Origin: Enterocloster bolteae
GTDB lineage: Bacteria; Bacillota; Clostridia; Lachnospirales; Lachnospiraceae
NCBI RefSeq assembly: GCF_002234575.2
Contig: NZ_CP022464.2
Span: forward strand, 2,418,001 to 2,482,000
Direction: 5' to 3'
Length of the DNA: 64,000 bases
A program made the position numbers and the translations under genes. Positions 23,177 to 31,425 of this stretch are shown here, one piece after another; position 1 is the stretch's first letter, and the number at the start of each line of letters is the position of its first letter. Below the pieces are notes generated by a model, which worked only from the letters and a program-made list of their open reading frames with translations, had not been told where the DNA came from and did no database searches.

Positions 23177-25424
23177 TTATCCAGCCATTCCGTTTCCCGA
23201 TGAATTAGTCCATCTGGAACAGGTAAGTGCCAGGCTCTCAAAAGCCCTGCAAAGGGCAGAGGCATCTGTCAGTAGGGCGGACAGGGAATATACGGATACC
23301 AAGAAATACATGGCGGACCACAGGGGAGAAATAGACCCCCATGAGATGTTCCAGAATGAACTTCTGTTAAAGCAGACAGACAGGACAGGCGCCTTTGCTG
23401 TGGAGATGCGGGATCGGATTGTGAAATTAAAGGATTCCCCCTATTTTGCCAGAATTGATTTTAAGGAGGAAGAGGAGGAGGAAGGACAGACGTACTATAT
23501 CGGGAGATTTGCCTTTCAATATGAAAATGAACCGTTGATTTTTGACTGGCGCGCCCCCATATCCAGCATGTTTTATGACTGCGAGGTTGGAGAGGCCGGA
23601 TTTTTGGCGCCGGCCGGGTGGACAGCGGGAGAGCTTACCAGAAAACGCCAGTTTAAAATCAGGAACGGGATCATGGAATACGCGCTTGAAAGCTCTGCCA
23701 ATGTACAGGATGATGTTTTGCAGAGAGAGCTGAGCCATACTTCCGATGAAAAAATGAAGTCCATTATTTCCACCATTCAGAAAGAGCAGAACCAGATTAT
23801 CAGAAATGAGAAAGAGGGAACATTGATTATCCAGGGGGTGGCCGGATCCGGCAAGACCTCCATTGCCCTTCACCGTATTGCATTTTTGCTGTACCGTTTT
23901 AAGGACAGGCTGAGCGCCAGGAACGTTACGATTCTCTCGCCCAACAAGGTATTCGGAGATTATATCTCCGGTGTGATTCCTGAGCTGGGAGAAGAACCCA
24001 TTTATGAGATGAGCTTTGGGGAACTTGCTGATATCCAGCTGGAGGGAGTCATTGGTTTTGAACCGGACAGGGATCCTTTTGAGATGCAGGACAGGGCTTG
24101 GGAGGAGAGGGTGCGGTTTAAGTCCACACTGGACTTTGTTTATATGATGGACCAGTACATAGAGCAGATGCCGGAGTTTATTTTTGTTCCAACCGATTAT
24201 GTGTACGAAGGGTTTAGGGTAACTGGTGAATGGATCAGGGATCGGTTCTTAGCTTATGGGACCTGTCCGGTAAAGAAGCGGCTGGCAATGGTTGCAGATG
24301 ATATCCATGACCGCTTTGAGACGGATAATATAATGGAACAGGAGGTGCCCCGGCCCCGGGTGATACTGAAACAGCTGAATTCCATGCTTGCCATGAAGGA
24401 TACGCTGGCTGTCTATAAGGATTTCTATAAGCGGATGGGAATTGCGGAACAATTTGTCATGGCTGCCAGGAGGACATTGGAGTGGGCGGATGTGTACCCG
24501 TTTTTATATCTTCATGCCGCCTTCCGGGGATTAAAGGAAAGCCATATCACCAGGCACCTTGTGATTGACGAGATGCAGGATTACACGCCTATCCAGTACG
24601 CCGCCTTAAACCGTATGTTTCCATGCCAGAAAACCATTTTGGGGGATTACGGACAGTATATTAATCCTAACCATCTGCACTGCCTGGAGGATTTGCGGAC
24701 AATCTATGACAAGGCCCGTTTTGTGGAATTGAATAAGAGTTACCGTTCTACCTACGAAATTATGTGTTTTGCAAAGAAAATTAACCATGTATCTGCCCTG
24801 GAACCGATGGAGCGCCATGGGGAACCTCCGGAATTGGTTCCGTGCCTGGACGCAGCGGATGAGATCAGGAAGATAAGAGAAGTAATCCGCCGTTTCAGGG
24901 CAGGAGGGAATGTGTCGCTGGGGATTATCTTAAAGACGGATGCGGCGGCAAGGGATATGTATGAGGTGCTGGCAGGATACGATGGGGCAAAAGGAAATGG
25001 ATCGGAAGGCTGCGAAAAGGAAGGGAGTAAAAGGGAAGGAAGTAAATGGGAGGGAAGTGAAAGAGAGGGAAGTGAAAGAGAGGGAAATGAAAGAGAGGGA
25101 AATGAAGGGAAAAGGGGCAAAATAGGAGAAAGCGGAGCAAAAGAAAGGGGTATAAACTTGATTACCCGGGACAGTGCCAGCTTCCAGAACGGGATATCCA
25201 TTACATCGGTCCGCATGTCGAAAGGCCTGGAGTTTGATGAGGTTTTGATTCCCCAGGCTGACTCAAGAACGTATGCCTCTGATTTTGACCGCAGTCTGTT
25301 ATATATTGCCTGTACACGGGCCATGCACAGGCTTACGCTTACGTATAGCGGGAGAGAAACACGATTTATTTCCGGGCAGAAACTGTCTGGCAGGCACTCC
25401 GGAAAGGAGAGCCCCGGGAGCTGA
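23169..25424 (+). CDS. helD: HelD-type UvrD-superfamily helicase
   Basis: A 751-aa superfamily-1 helicase like HelD, which in Bacillus and mycobacteria binds RNA polymerase and helps release it from DNA. The N-terminal coiled-coil arm (about residues 10-90), Walker A GVAGSGKT (223-230), and late motifs DEMQDYTPIQ, YRSTYEI and SVRMSKGLEFDEV are present. Residues 618-647 are an in-frame tandem repeat of EGSER-like pentapeptides, absent from typical HelD and placed just before the region leading to motif V. The gene overlaps the AraC-GNAT gene by 8 nt. The ribosome site is the CAGGAGG inside the preceding gene. Confidence 0.88.
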   Translation: MSDYPAIPFPDELVHLEQVSARLSKALQRAEASVSRADREYTDTKKYMADHRGEIDPHEMFQNELLLKQTDRTGAFAVEMRDRIVKLKDSPYFARIDFKEEEEEEGQTYYIGRFAFQYENEPLIFDWRAPISSMFYDCEVGEAGFLAPAGWTAGELTRKRQFKIRNGIMEYALESSANVQDDVLQRELSHTSDEKMKSIISTIQKEQNQIIRNEKEGTLIIQGVAGSGKTSIALHRIAFLLYRFKDRLSARNVTILSPNKVFGDYISGVIPELGEEPIYEMSFGELADIQLEGVIGFEPDRDPFEMQDRAWEERVRFKSTLDFVYMMDQYIEQMPEFIFVPTDYVYEGFRVTGEWIRDRFLAYGTCPVKKRLAMVADDIHDRFETDNIMEQEVPRPRVILKQLNSMLAMKDTLAVYKDFYKRMGIAEQFVMAARRTLEWADVYPFLYLHAAFRGLKESHITRHLVIDEMQDYTPIQYAALNRMFPCQKTILGDYGQYINPNHLHCLEDLRTIYDKARFVELNKSYRSTYEIMCFAKKINHVSALEPMERHGEPPELVPCLDAADEIRKIREVIRRFRAGGNVSLGIILKTDAAARDMYEVLAGYDGAKGNGSEGCEKEGSKREGSKWEGSEREGSEREGNEREGNEGKRGKIGESGAKERGINLITRDSASFQNGISITSVRMSKGLEFDEVLIPQADSRTYASDFDRSLLYIACTRAMHRLTLTYSGRETRFISGQKLSGRHSGKESPGS
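25020..25109 (+). repeat. 15-nt tandem repeat inside helD
   Basis: Six 15-nt units coding for EGSKR, EGSKW, EGSER, EGSER, EGNER and EGNEG. All changes keep the reading frame. The unit GAGGGAAGTGAAAGA is nearly pure purine. Copy number is likely to vary between strains. Confidence 0.85.
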
Positions 25425-25486
25425 ATCCGGACGGAGGATTTTGACGAGTGAAACCTGAAATTTCGGGCAGAGAAAGGCGGGAGCTC

Positions 25487-25831
25487 ATGGAGCCATTTAC
25501 GTATTGCAAATTGGAGATATTCATACCGGAAACCCATTTAAAGGCGCTGCAGAAGGCATTGCAGGAAGTGGACGCAGGGCATATAGGAAAATATGACAGC
25601 TGTATGTCATACAGTCCGGTGACAGGCTGCTGGAGGCCGCTGGAAGGCAGCAGCCCGTTTATCGGTAAATGCGGCACTATCAGCATGGAGCCGGAACTGA
25701 AGGCAGAGGTGACCTGCAGGACGGAGCGGTTAGAGGAAACCCTGGCCGCCATAAAGAAGGTCCATCCCTATGAGGAGCCGGTTATCAATGTGATTCCTCT
25801 GTACATGACCGGAATGGATATAGTGTCCTGA
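25487..25831 (+). CDS. NIF3/YqfO C-terminal-like domain protein
   Basis: A 114-aa protein matching the stand-alone CutA-like domain found inserted in Bacillus YqfO (NIF3 family). The signature parts are KLEIFIPETHLKALQKAL, HIGKYDSCMSYSPVTGCWRP, and the C-terminal HPYEEPVINVIPL. The function is unknown; the domain forms trimers in related structures. The frame also begins at GTG 25448 with GGAGG 10 nt upstream, but homologues start near ATG 25487. It closely follows helD. Confidence 0.75.
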   Translation: MEPFTYCKLEIFIPETHLKALQKALQEVDAGHIGKYDSCMSYSPVTGCWRPLEGSSPFIGKCGTISMEPELKAEVTCRTERLEETLAAIKKVHPYEEPVINVIPLYMTGMDIVS

Positions 25832-25880
25832 TACCGGTCCTATTCCGGCAGCCCATGCTGTCCTATCAATTGAATATTTG

Positions 25881-26543
25881 TCAGTGAAACAGGCGGAACG
25901 TGGATTTGTAATAATCTATGATTCCGTCTTTTTTCATGCCGGACAGCTCCCTGGATAGGGCGCTGCGATCCATGTTCAGATACTCAGCCATGGCGTTTCT
26001 GTCCAGAGGAATGGTAAAGGGAAGGCCGTTTTCCAAACCGGAAAAATTCTTCAGATAGGTCAGAATCTTATCACGGGCAGTTGGGCGGAGCAGGCAGTCC
26101 AGCCGCTCATGAAGCACCAGCCCTTTTTCTGCCACAATCCACATGAAGTTTTTGAGAAGCTGTCTGTGGCAGGGGCAGTTTCTGGTACAATTGTTTATAA
26201 GCCGGTTATAGGAGATGAACAGGACCGAGCTGCCCTGTTCCACGGTTACGGATACCGGACTCTTGCGGCCGGGACTGGCGGCCAGTATGACACCGATTTC
26301 ACTTCCCTCTTTTAAAAGTGTGACTGTAAGGGTATGGCCCTGGGAATCTGTTTTGTATGATTTTCCTCTTCCTGCCAGGAGAATCCCGAATTTTTTGACC
26401 GGGCAGCCCTCTTCAACCACAACCGTCTCCCCGGCATAATTCACCGACTGCGCCTTAAGACAGGCCAGGAGGCGGCATACATCTTTTTGCGACAGGCCGG
26501 AGAACAGTTTGGCCTGCATGATATCCTGAATGTTTTCGTTCAT
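25881..26543 (-). CDS. Crp/Fnr-family transcription regulator
   Basis: A 220-aa regulator: cNMP-binding-type beta-roll (about residues 20-130) and a C-terminal Crp-type HTH (RNAMAEYLNMDRSALSREL). The effector pocket lacks the cAMP-binding RxS signature, so the ligand is unknown; four Cys cluster in the middle (NCTRNCPC), which could bind metal or sense redox state (inference). ATG 26543 matches family N-termini, although the nearest GGAGG is 24 nt away. It is divergent from a two-gene permease unit that it probably controls. Confidence 0.85.
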   Translation of the reverse strand: MNENIQDIMQAKLFSGLSQKDVCRLLACLKAQSVNYAGETVVVEEGCPVKKFGILLAGRGKSYKTDSQGHTLTVTLLKEGSEIGVILAASPGRKSPVSVTVEQGSSVLFISYNRLINNCTRNCPCHRQLLKNFMWIVAEKGLVLHERLDCLLRPTARDKILTYLKNFSGLENGLPFTIPLDRNAMAEYLNMDRSALSRELSGMKKDGIIDYYKSTFRLFH

Positions 26544-26587
26544 TGTGATTTGGTTGCCTGCGCAACTTACCTCCTGACTGTATTGTA

Positions 26588-26616
26588 TTATAATTGACGT
26601 GTACATGCAATTAAAA
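26588..26616 (-). promoter_or_regulatory. Predicted promoter and operator of the Crp/Fnr gene
   Basis: On the minus strand TTTTAA and TATAAT are 17 nt apart (forward 26611-26616 and 26588-26593). An imperfect palindrome AATTG-N11-CAATT (26592-26612) lies in the spacer, where regulator binding would block transcription. Autoregulation is inference. Confidence 0.45.
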
Positions 26617-26641
26617 AACACAGATAAAGGAGGAGTCAGGG

Positions 26642-27127
26642 ATGAACACTGGTTTTACCCTATTTTTTTACGGCCTTTCCGCAATCCTGTTGTCCTTATC
26701 TTTCCGAAAGGACAGAGAAAAGACAAATCGTGCGGTCAGAAAGGCTCTATTCATGATGCTGGGGGTATTGCCCTATTTTCTGATCATTTTGCTGGTCACA
26801 GGAACCGCTTTTTTTATTCTGCCGCCCAAGACGGTTCAAACTCTTATGGGGACAGAGTCGGGAATAAGGGGAATGCTCCTGGCCGCAGTCACCGGGGCGG
26901 CAGCTCTTGTACCGGTTCTGGCTGTATTCCCGGTGGTTTCGGAGCTTCTTAAAAATGGGGCCGGGACAGCGCAGATGGCGGTCTTTATTTCCACATTGAC
27001 AACGGTAGGAATTGTCACCATTCCCCTGGAAGTGAAATATATGGGAGTCAAAGCAGCAGTATTGAGAAATCTGTTATTTTTTCTGTTGGCATTTGCCACA
27101 TCCTCTCTGCTGGAGGTGTTATTATGA
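26642..27127 (+). CDS. Membrane permease half-protein 1
   Basis: A 161-aa integral membrane protein with about four hydrophobic segments, resembling one half of the UPF0718/ArsP-like permease family. A central GIRGMLLAAVTGAAALVPVL segment and TTVGIVTIPLE fit that group. AAAGGAGGAG precedes the ATG. Its stop overlaps the next gene by 4 nt, so the two halves are translated together and probably form one transporter. Substrate unknown; the Crp/Fnr neighbour suggests a redox- or metal-linked substrate (inference). Confidence 0.7.
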   Translation: MNTGFTLFFYGLSAILLSLSFRKDREKTNRAVRKALFMMLGVLPYFLIILLVTGTAFFILPPKTVQTLMGTESGIRGMLLAAVTGAAALVPVLAVFPVVSELLKNGAGTAQMAVFISTLTTVGIVTIPLEVKYMGVKAAVLRNLLFFLLAFATSSLLEVLL

Positions 27128-27672
27128 AGCATAAGGTGATAAAAGCAGAGATGATGGGACCCTGGAAGGCAGCAGCGGCGGCGTATCTGGCGGTATTTAT
27201 TTTTATTCCGGAAAGGTCCGGGGAGATAGGAGCCTGCGCCTGCACGGGTCTGGGGCAGTTTATATGGAATCTGGTTCCTGTATTCCTCTGTGTGGGTCTG
27301 ATGGATGTATGGATTGAAAGCGACAAAATGATAAAAATGATGGGAGACAGATCCGGTCTCTCCGGGATGGGGATATCGCTTTTGCTGGGAATGCTGACAG
27401 CAGTGCCTGTATATGCGCTGCTTCCCATCGCCGGCCTGCTGTTAAAAAAGGGAGGGCGCATTTCCAATGTACTGATTTTCCTGTGCTCCAGTGTGAGTAT
27501 CCGAATTCCGCTGCTGCTTTTTGAGATATCATCACTGGGTATCCGGTTTGCGGCCTGCCGGTTTGTTCTCAATCTGGCAGTGGTATTCGTGATTTCCTTT
27601 CTGGTTGAAAGGTTTCTGTCAGAGCGTGACAGGCAGGATATCCGGAGGAGAAATCAGATAAATCAGGTGTGA
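27124..27672 (+). CDS. Membrane permease half-protein 2
   Basis: A 182-aa membrane protein with four to five hydrophobic segments, second half of the split permease. It mirrors the first half: a GLSGMGISLLLGMLTAVPVY segment aligns with the loop of half 1, and both have a following PLLL/IPLE-type segment. ATGA overlap with the upstream stop implies coupled translation. Confidence 0.7.
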   Translation: MKHKVIKAEMMGPWKAAAAAYLAVFIFIPERSGEIGACACTGLGQFIWNLVPVFLCVGLMDVWIESDKMIKMMGDRSGLSGMGISLLLGMLTAVPVYALLPIAGLLLKKGGRISNVLIFLCSSVSIRIPLLLFEISSLGIRFAACRFVLNLAVVFVISFLVERFLSERDRQDIRRRNQINQV

Positions 27673-27692
27673 GCTGCAAGGAGTGAGATGGC

Positions 27693-27809
27693 ATGAAAAT
27701 GACATTATGGCTCAGAACGCAAACGGGGACGCAAAGGGAAATAAGGATTAAAAGGGAAACATGGACGATTAAGCGGGTTTATGGTAGAATAGGATATCAG
27801 ACTTTTTGA
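27693..27809 (+). CDS. Possible 38-aa basic peptide
   Basis: ATG 27693 follows AAGGAG with 9 nt spacing, and 38 codons run to TGA at 27809. The peptide is rich in Arg, Lys and Thr. It overlaps a predicted promoter for the MBL gene, which argues against it. No family recognised. Confidence 0.22.
   Translation: MKMTLWLRTQTGTQREIRIKRETWTIKRVYGRIGYQTF
27762..27790 (+). promoter_or_regulatory. Predicted promoter of the MBL-fold gene
   Basis: TGGACG (27762-27767), a 17-nt spacer and TAGAAT (27785-27790), with an extended TG-G before the -10 box. It lies 40 nt before the ATG. Confidence 0.45.
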
Positions 27810-27829
27810 AGAAGGCAGGTACGGACGGA

Positions 27830-28654
27830 ATGAAATTAAGGGTATTGGTTGATAACAACACGTACATAGACAGGTATTATCTGGGGGAACCCGCGGTCAG
27901 CTATTATATTGAATGTGACGGTATCAGACTGCTGTTTGATGCCGGGTATTCGGATGTATTCCTTAAAAATGCAGAGGCTCTTGGAATCGACCTTGGCCTG
28001 GTTACGCACATGGTGTTCTCCCATGGCCATAATGACCACACAAGGGGACTTAAATTCATGAAGGAGCGTCTGGAGCTGTCGGGGATGGAGGTCATTGCCC
28101 ATCCGTCCTGCTTTGATGAAAAGGTGTTTGGTGAGGAATCCATCGGTGCGCCCTATTCTGCTGCGGACATGGCTGGTATTTGCAGATACAGGCCGTGTGG
28201 CGGGCCGTGTAACATCTCGGAGCGGCTGGTATTTCTGGGAGAGATACCGGATGCAGTGGACTTTGAAACGAGAAAAGCCATTGGCAGGACTAGGATAAGA
28301 GGAAAATGGCAGGATGACTATGTAAGGGATGATTCCGCCCTGGTTTACCGGGGGGAGGAAGGCATTTTTATTATAACAGGATGTTCCCACAGCGGTATAT
28401 GCAATATAGTACAATACGCCCAAGCGGTATGCGGACAGCAGCGGGTTCTCGGCATCATAGGGGGATTCCATCTCTTTGAGGCAGATGAACGGCTGGTGCG
28501 CACAATTGACTATCTGAAATGCTGCGGTGCGGAACAAATTTATCCCTGCCACTGTGTATCACTGAGGGCAAAAGCCAGAATGATGGAGGCCTTGAACGTG
28601 AAGGAAGTGGGGGTGGGTATGGAGCTTTGCCTGGACGGACAGGCTGCACATTAA
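27830..28654 (+). CDS. MBL-fold metallo-hydrolase
   Basis: A 274-aa metallo-beta-lactamase-fold protein. The metal site is present: SHGHNDHTRG (HxHxDH), a later His in TGCSHSGICN, and GGFHLF. The arrangement matches the group of 7,8-dihydropterin-6-methyl synthase-like hydrolases of Clostridia and archaea, including the Cys-rich insert around residues 120-140. The substrate cannot be named. ATG 27830 is preferred over the upstream TTG 27806. The protein should be cytoplasmic. Confidence 0.85.
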   Translation: MKLRVLVDNNTYIDRYYLGEPAVSYYIECDGIRLLFDAGYSDVFLKNAEALGIDLGLVTHMVFSHGHNDHTRGLKFMKERLELSGMEVIAHPSCFDEKVFGEESIGAPYSAADMAGICRYRPCGGPCNISERLVFLGEIPDAVDFETRKAIGRTRIRGKWQDDYVRDDSALVYRGEEGIFIITGCSHSGICNIVQYAQAVCGQQRVLGIIGGFHLFEADERLVRTIDYLKCCGAEQIYPCHCVSLRAKARMMEALNVKEVGVGMELCLDGQAAH

Positions 28655-28688
28655 ATTCTGAGTGTTGCGGCGGAGAAAGGTTTTTTGT

Positions 28689-29783
28689 ATGAGACAGACA
28701 GAAAAGAACAGAAAGAATCCAAGGAACGGCAATTCAAAAGCAAGGGACCCCAGATATGACTGTCTGCGGGCTGTCTCGGTCATGGCAATCATCATGGTGC
28801 ATGCCATGCCCGTGGAAACAGTCAGCGCCCGCCAATGGTGGTTTAACAGCATTATGACGCCCTTCCTGCTGTCGTTTGTGGGAATTTACTTTATGCTCAG
28901 CGGTATGTTTTTGCTGGAACATGGAACAGAGCGCATCGGGGAGTTTTACAGAAAGCGTTTTATTACGGTGGGAATTCCGTTTCTGGTCTATGGCCTTATT
29001 TACTATTGTTATAATGTCCATGCGGACGGAGTGGTTCTGCCTGTCTGGAAGCATGCCGGCCGGTATCTGGCACAGGTGCTGACGGCCGGGCTTCCCAGGG
29101 CAGGCCATATGTGGTTTATGTATGCCATTGTGTCTTTTTATATCTGTGCGCCCTTTCTGTCCAGGATGGTAAAAAATATGACGGACCGGGAAATGAAGGT
29201 GTTCCTGCTTCTGATGCTGGGCATCCATGTGGTGGAGGTGGCCGGAGAAATTCTTGGACTGGACGTGAAGCCATGGGCCCAGTTTGTGCTGTATACAGGG
29301 TGGGTCTACTATTTTCTTTTGGGATACGGACTTAAGCGCTTATGCAGGAAGGAACAGTTTCCCATATTTGCGGTCCTGGCAGTTTTTGGCCTGGCCATGG
29401 ATGTGGCTGCGGATATCGGCCTTTCATGGTGGGTTCCCCAAACTCCCCATAAGTCGCCGGCCATGGTGTTTATTTGCGCCGGAGTATTTCTTCTGTTTGA
29501 ATATTATGGCGGGAAGGTGCCTGTATGGGCGGGAAAGCTGGGAATATTTGTCAGCAGGTACAGCTTTTCCATCTATCTGATTCATTTCCTTATTCTGAGC
29601 TACTATGTAAATCCGGTACTTCTAAAGGATATGGCGGCCCGCCATTATATATTGGGAACCATGGTTTCTACCGTTGTGACCTTCTGTTTATCTCTGGCAT
29701 GTTCCATGGTGACGGACCACCTGGCAGTCAGGCCGTTAGAACGGCTGGCTGAGAGGATAAGATTTGAAAAGGATAAGATTTAG
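28689..29783 (+). CDS. Membrane acyltransferase (acyltransferase-3 family)
   Basis: A 364-aa integral membrane protein with about ten hydrophobic segments. The acyltransferase-3 pattern is visible: DYDCLRAVS-type start (RYDCLRAVSVMAIIMVHA with the catalytic-type His), the HMWFMYAIVSFYICAP segment, and YSFSIYLIHFL near the C-terminus. Such enzymes acetylate cell-surface sugars. The target is unknown; no glycosyltransferase cluster is next to it. ATG 28689 has GGAGAAAGG upstream; the frame extends to a TTG at 28662. Confidence 0.87.
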   Translation: MRQTEKNRKNPRNGNSKARDPRYDCLRAVSVMAIIMVHAMPVETVSARQWWFNSIMTPFLLSFVGIYFMLSGMFLLEHGTERIGEFYRKRFITVGIPFLVYGLIYYCYNVHADGVVLPVWKHAGRYLAQVLTAGLPRAGHMWFMYAIVSFYICAPFLSRMVKNMTDREMKVFLLLMLGIHVVEVAGEILGLDVKPWAQFVLYTGWVYYFLLGYGLKRLCRKEQFPIFAVLAVFGLAMDVAADIGLSWWVPQTPHKSPAMVFICAGVFLLFEYYGGKVPVWAGKLGIFVSRYSFSIYLIHFLILSYYVNPVLLKDMAARHYILGTMVSTVVTFCLSLACSMVTDHLAVRPLERLAERIRFEKDKI

Positions 29784-29838
29784 TCTGCGGAGGTGACTTA
29801 ATAACAGCGGCTGAATGTACATAGAACCAGGAGGAAAT

Positions 29839-30066
29839 ATGAGCATCGGTATTGATTTTACTGTAAAAGTGCTGCACAGGAAAACCTTTATGGACCGTGT
29901 GAAGGAATTGGCTGAGGCAGAGGATTATAACATTCATATATGGGATGAGGGGCTCAGGGTGGAGCTCTGACCCATGGGGGATTTGTATATAAGCTGGGAA
30001 CAGGATCCGGAAAATCCAGAACAGTGGAATGTAAGAGAAAAGGGAGACGAAATAGCATGGAGATAA
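29839..30066 (+). pseudogene. Small gene interrupted by in-frame TGA
   Basis: AGGAGG precedes ATG 29839. The frame codes for 43 residues (ending in DEGLRVEL), then TGA at 29968-29970, and continues in the same frame for 31 more codons (PMGDLYISWEQDPENPEQW...) to TAA at 30064. The continuation looks like real coding sequence, so a sense codon, for instance Cys or Trp, was probably lost by point mutation. Recoding of TGA is possible but no convincing SECIS hairpin is seen. The family is not recognised. The end overlaps the ACT-protein start. Confidence 0.5.
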
Positions 30067-30425
30067 AGGTGATAGAGGGAGCATTTTCGGTCTGCAGGCT
30101 TAAGGAGTTGGGACAGGCCGTGATAGAGGACGATCTGTATTTTCTGGGCAGGACAGATGAGGAGATATCCCTGGTGTGCAGGACTGAAAGCGTGCCCCAG
30201 GACACTGCTGCAAGGGAAGATGGATGGAGGGCCTTTCGGATTCAGGGAGAACTGGATTTTTCTCTGATTGGCATACTGGCCGGAATATCAGCTGTATTAG
30301 CTGAAAATAGGATTGGGATTTTCGTGGTATCCACGTATAATACAGATTATGTTTTGACAAAAGCAGATGATTTTGAACGGGCCCTGGGACTTTTGGAAAG
30401 CCGTGGGTATGGTATTGCTAAATAG
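30057..30425 (+). CDS. ACT-domain protein
   Basis: A 122-aa protein made of a tandem ACT-like fold of the short CASTOR/ACT_7 type. Typical parts are WRAFRIQGELDFSLIGILAGISAVLAENRIGIFVVSTYNTDYVL (about residues 63-107; ligand-binding interface SLIGIL and STYNTDY). Such proteins bind amino acids and control partners, but the partner is unknown. ATG 30057 has AAGGGAGA upstream, and overlaps the remnant coding frame in front of it. Confidence 0.8.
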   Translation: MEIKVIEGAFSVCRLKELGQAVIEDDLYFLGRTDEEISLVCRTESVPQDTAAREDGWRAFRIQGELDFSLIGILAGISAVLAENRIGIFVVSTYNTDYVLTKADDFERALGLLESRGYGIAK

Positions 30426-30627
30426 ATGCACTGGCAGGATGGGACAGGTCCGGCCGGAGATGGATTTACCGCCACAGGCCTGTTATGGCTATTTCCGAAG
30501 AACAGGTGCGTTAATACGACGGCAGCCTGGAAAAGATGGAGCGCCTCCGGCAAAGCTGCCGCATAGTTGGCCAAGGCCGGGAAAATGGATGTGGCATTAG
30601 GGAATGTCCGAAATAAAGGAAGGATAT

Positions 30628-30645
30628 ATGACATACTGATGTCAT
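30628..30645. repeat. 7-bp inverted repeat upstream of the GyrI-like gene
   Basis: ATGACAT (30628-30634) and ATGTCAT (30639-30645) form a perfect palindrome with a 4-nt spacer, about 75 nt before the next gene. It could be an operator. The rest of the 30426-30717 gap shows nothing else. Confidence 0.4.
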
Positions 30646-30717
30646 GTTTTGTATGGTAACATGACAGAAGATCCGCAGCAGAATACTATCAGCGGAGCTT
30701 GGAAAGGAATGGGTGCC

Positions 30718-31176
30718 ATGGCATACAGTTTAAAGGAAGTAACGATACGTACGGATAACTCAGAGGAGGGAATGGAGCATATCGGGGAGCTTTGGCGCCA
30801 TATTATGGACGGCCGTCTGCCCATTCTCTTTGACAGCGGGCATCAGTTCCGGGCAGGAATATCCCCTGTATCCAGGTACAGCGGTTATGACGGTGATGAG
30901 ACAGGCAGCTACGACCTGACTGTCATGGCTGTCACAAGTGACTTTTTTACTCAAATGGATGAAAAGGTGAAAATGGGGCAGTACCGGAAATATGATGCGT
31001 GGGATGAAAACGGCGACTTGGGCGCCTGTACCCGGAAGGCGTGGGAGACAGTGTGGAGCCAGCAGAAGGCAGGAATCATACACAGGTGCTTTACAGAGGA
31101 TTATGAGAGCACGGTTCCGGCTGAGTATACAAAGGACGGAAAGGCACATTGTTATCTGTACATTGCAGTCAGATAA
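30718..31176 (+). CDS. GyrI-like/AraC effector-binding domain protein
   Basis: A 152-aa stand-alone effector-binding domain of the GyrI/SOUL-like (AraC_E_bind) superfamily. Its start YSLKEVTIRTDNSEEG, the middle Gly-rich SGHQFRAGISPVSRY, and the end YTKDGKAHCYLYIAVR fit the fold. Stand-alone copies bind or hydrolyse small molecules. ATG 30718 has GGAAAGGA with 9 nt spacing; an in-frame ATG at 30661 lacks a ribosome site. Confidence 0.72.
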   Translation: MAYSLKEVTIRTDNSEEGMEHIGELWRHIMDGRLPILFDSGHQFRAGISPVSRYSGYDGDETGSYDLTVMAVTSDFFTQMDEKVKMGQYRKYDAWDENGDLGACTRKAWETVWSQQKAGIIHRCFTEDYESTVPAEYTKDGKAHCYLYIAVR

Positions 31177-31214
31177 GAAGAGGCTGAGGAAATGGAGTTA
31201 TATTAAGGGGTATT

Positions 31215-31254
31215 AAGGGCTTGCTGCCAGCAATGGCGGCCGGCCTTTTTGTTT
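31215..31254 (+). terminator. Rho-independent terminator after the GyrI-like gene
   Basis: A GC-rich hairpin (31215-31228 pairs with 31235-31247, one mismatch) is followed by TTTTTGTTTT. It separates this gene from the peptidase-transporter operon. Confidence 0.65.
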
Positions 31255-31340
31255 TCCTTTCTGCCTGCAACCTCCGTACAGGTGGGGGTGAAATTGCACA
31301 ATGGAAAATGCTAAAATAAGGGGAAATTTGTCGAAATAGG

Positions 31341-31369
31341 TTGACTATGTAAAAGGGCCTATTTATAAT
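31341..31369 (+). promoter_or_regulatory. Strong predicted promoter of the M28-Opp operon
   Basis: TTGACT (31341-31346), a 17-nt spacer and a consensus TATAAT (31364-31369), 50 nt before the M28-type peptidase. One of the best vegetative-sigma matches in the window. Confidence 0.8.
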
Positions 31370-31425
31370 AAAAAAATATGGTTTTTTACAAAAATTTTAT
31401 AATCATGGAAAGTTAAGGAATGGAT

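Noticed and set aside
24752..25537. 261-codon minus-strand ORF opposite helD
   Set aside because: It is the mirror of the purine-rich repeat and helicase frame; its Ser/Pro/Leu-rich product is a shadow.
26599..26952. 117-codon plus-strand ORF overlapping the first permease half
   Set aside because: The overlapping frame at 26642 has a ribosome site and clear membrane helices; this frame has neither.
29960..30010. Selenocysteine insertion at the in-frame TGA
   Set aside because: No convincing hairpin with suitable loop at the required distance after TGA; simple nonsense mutation is likelier.
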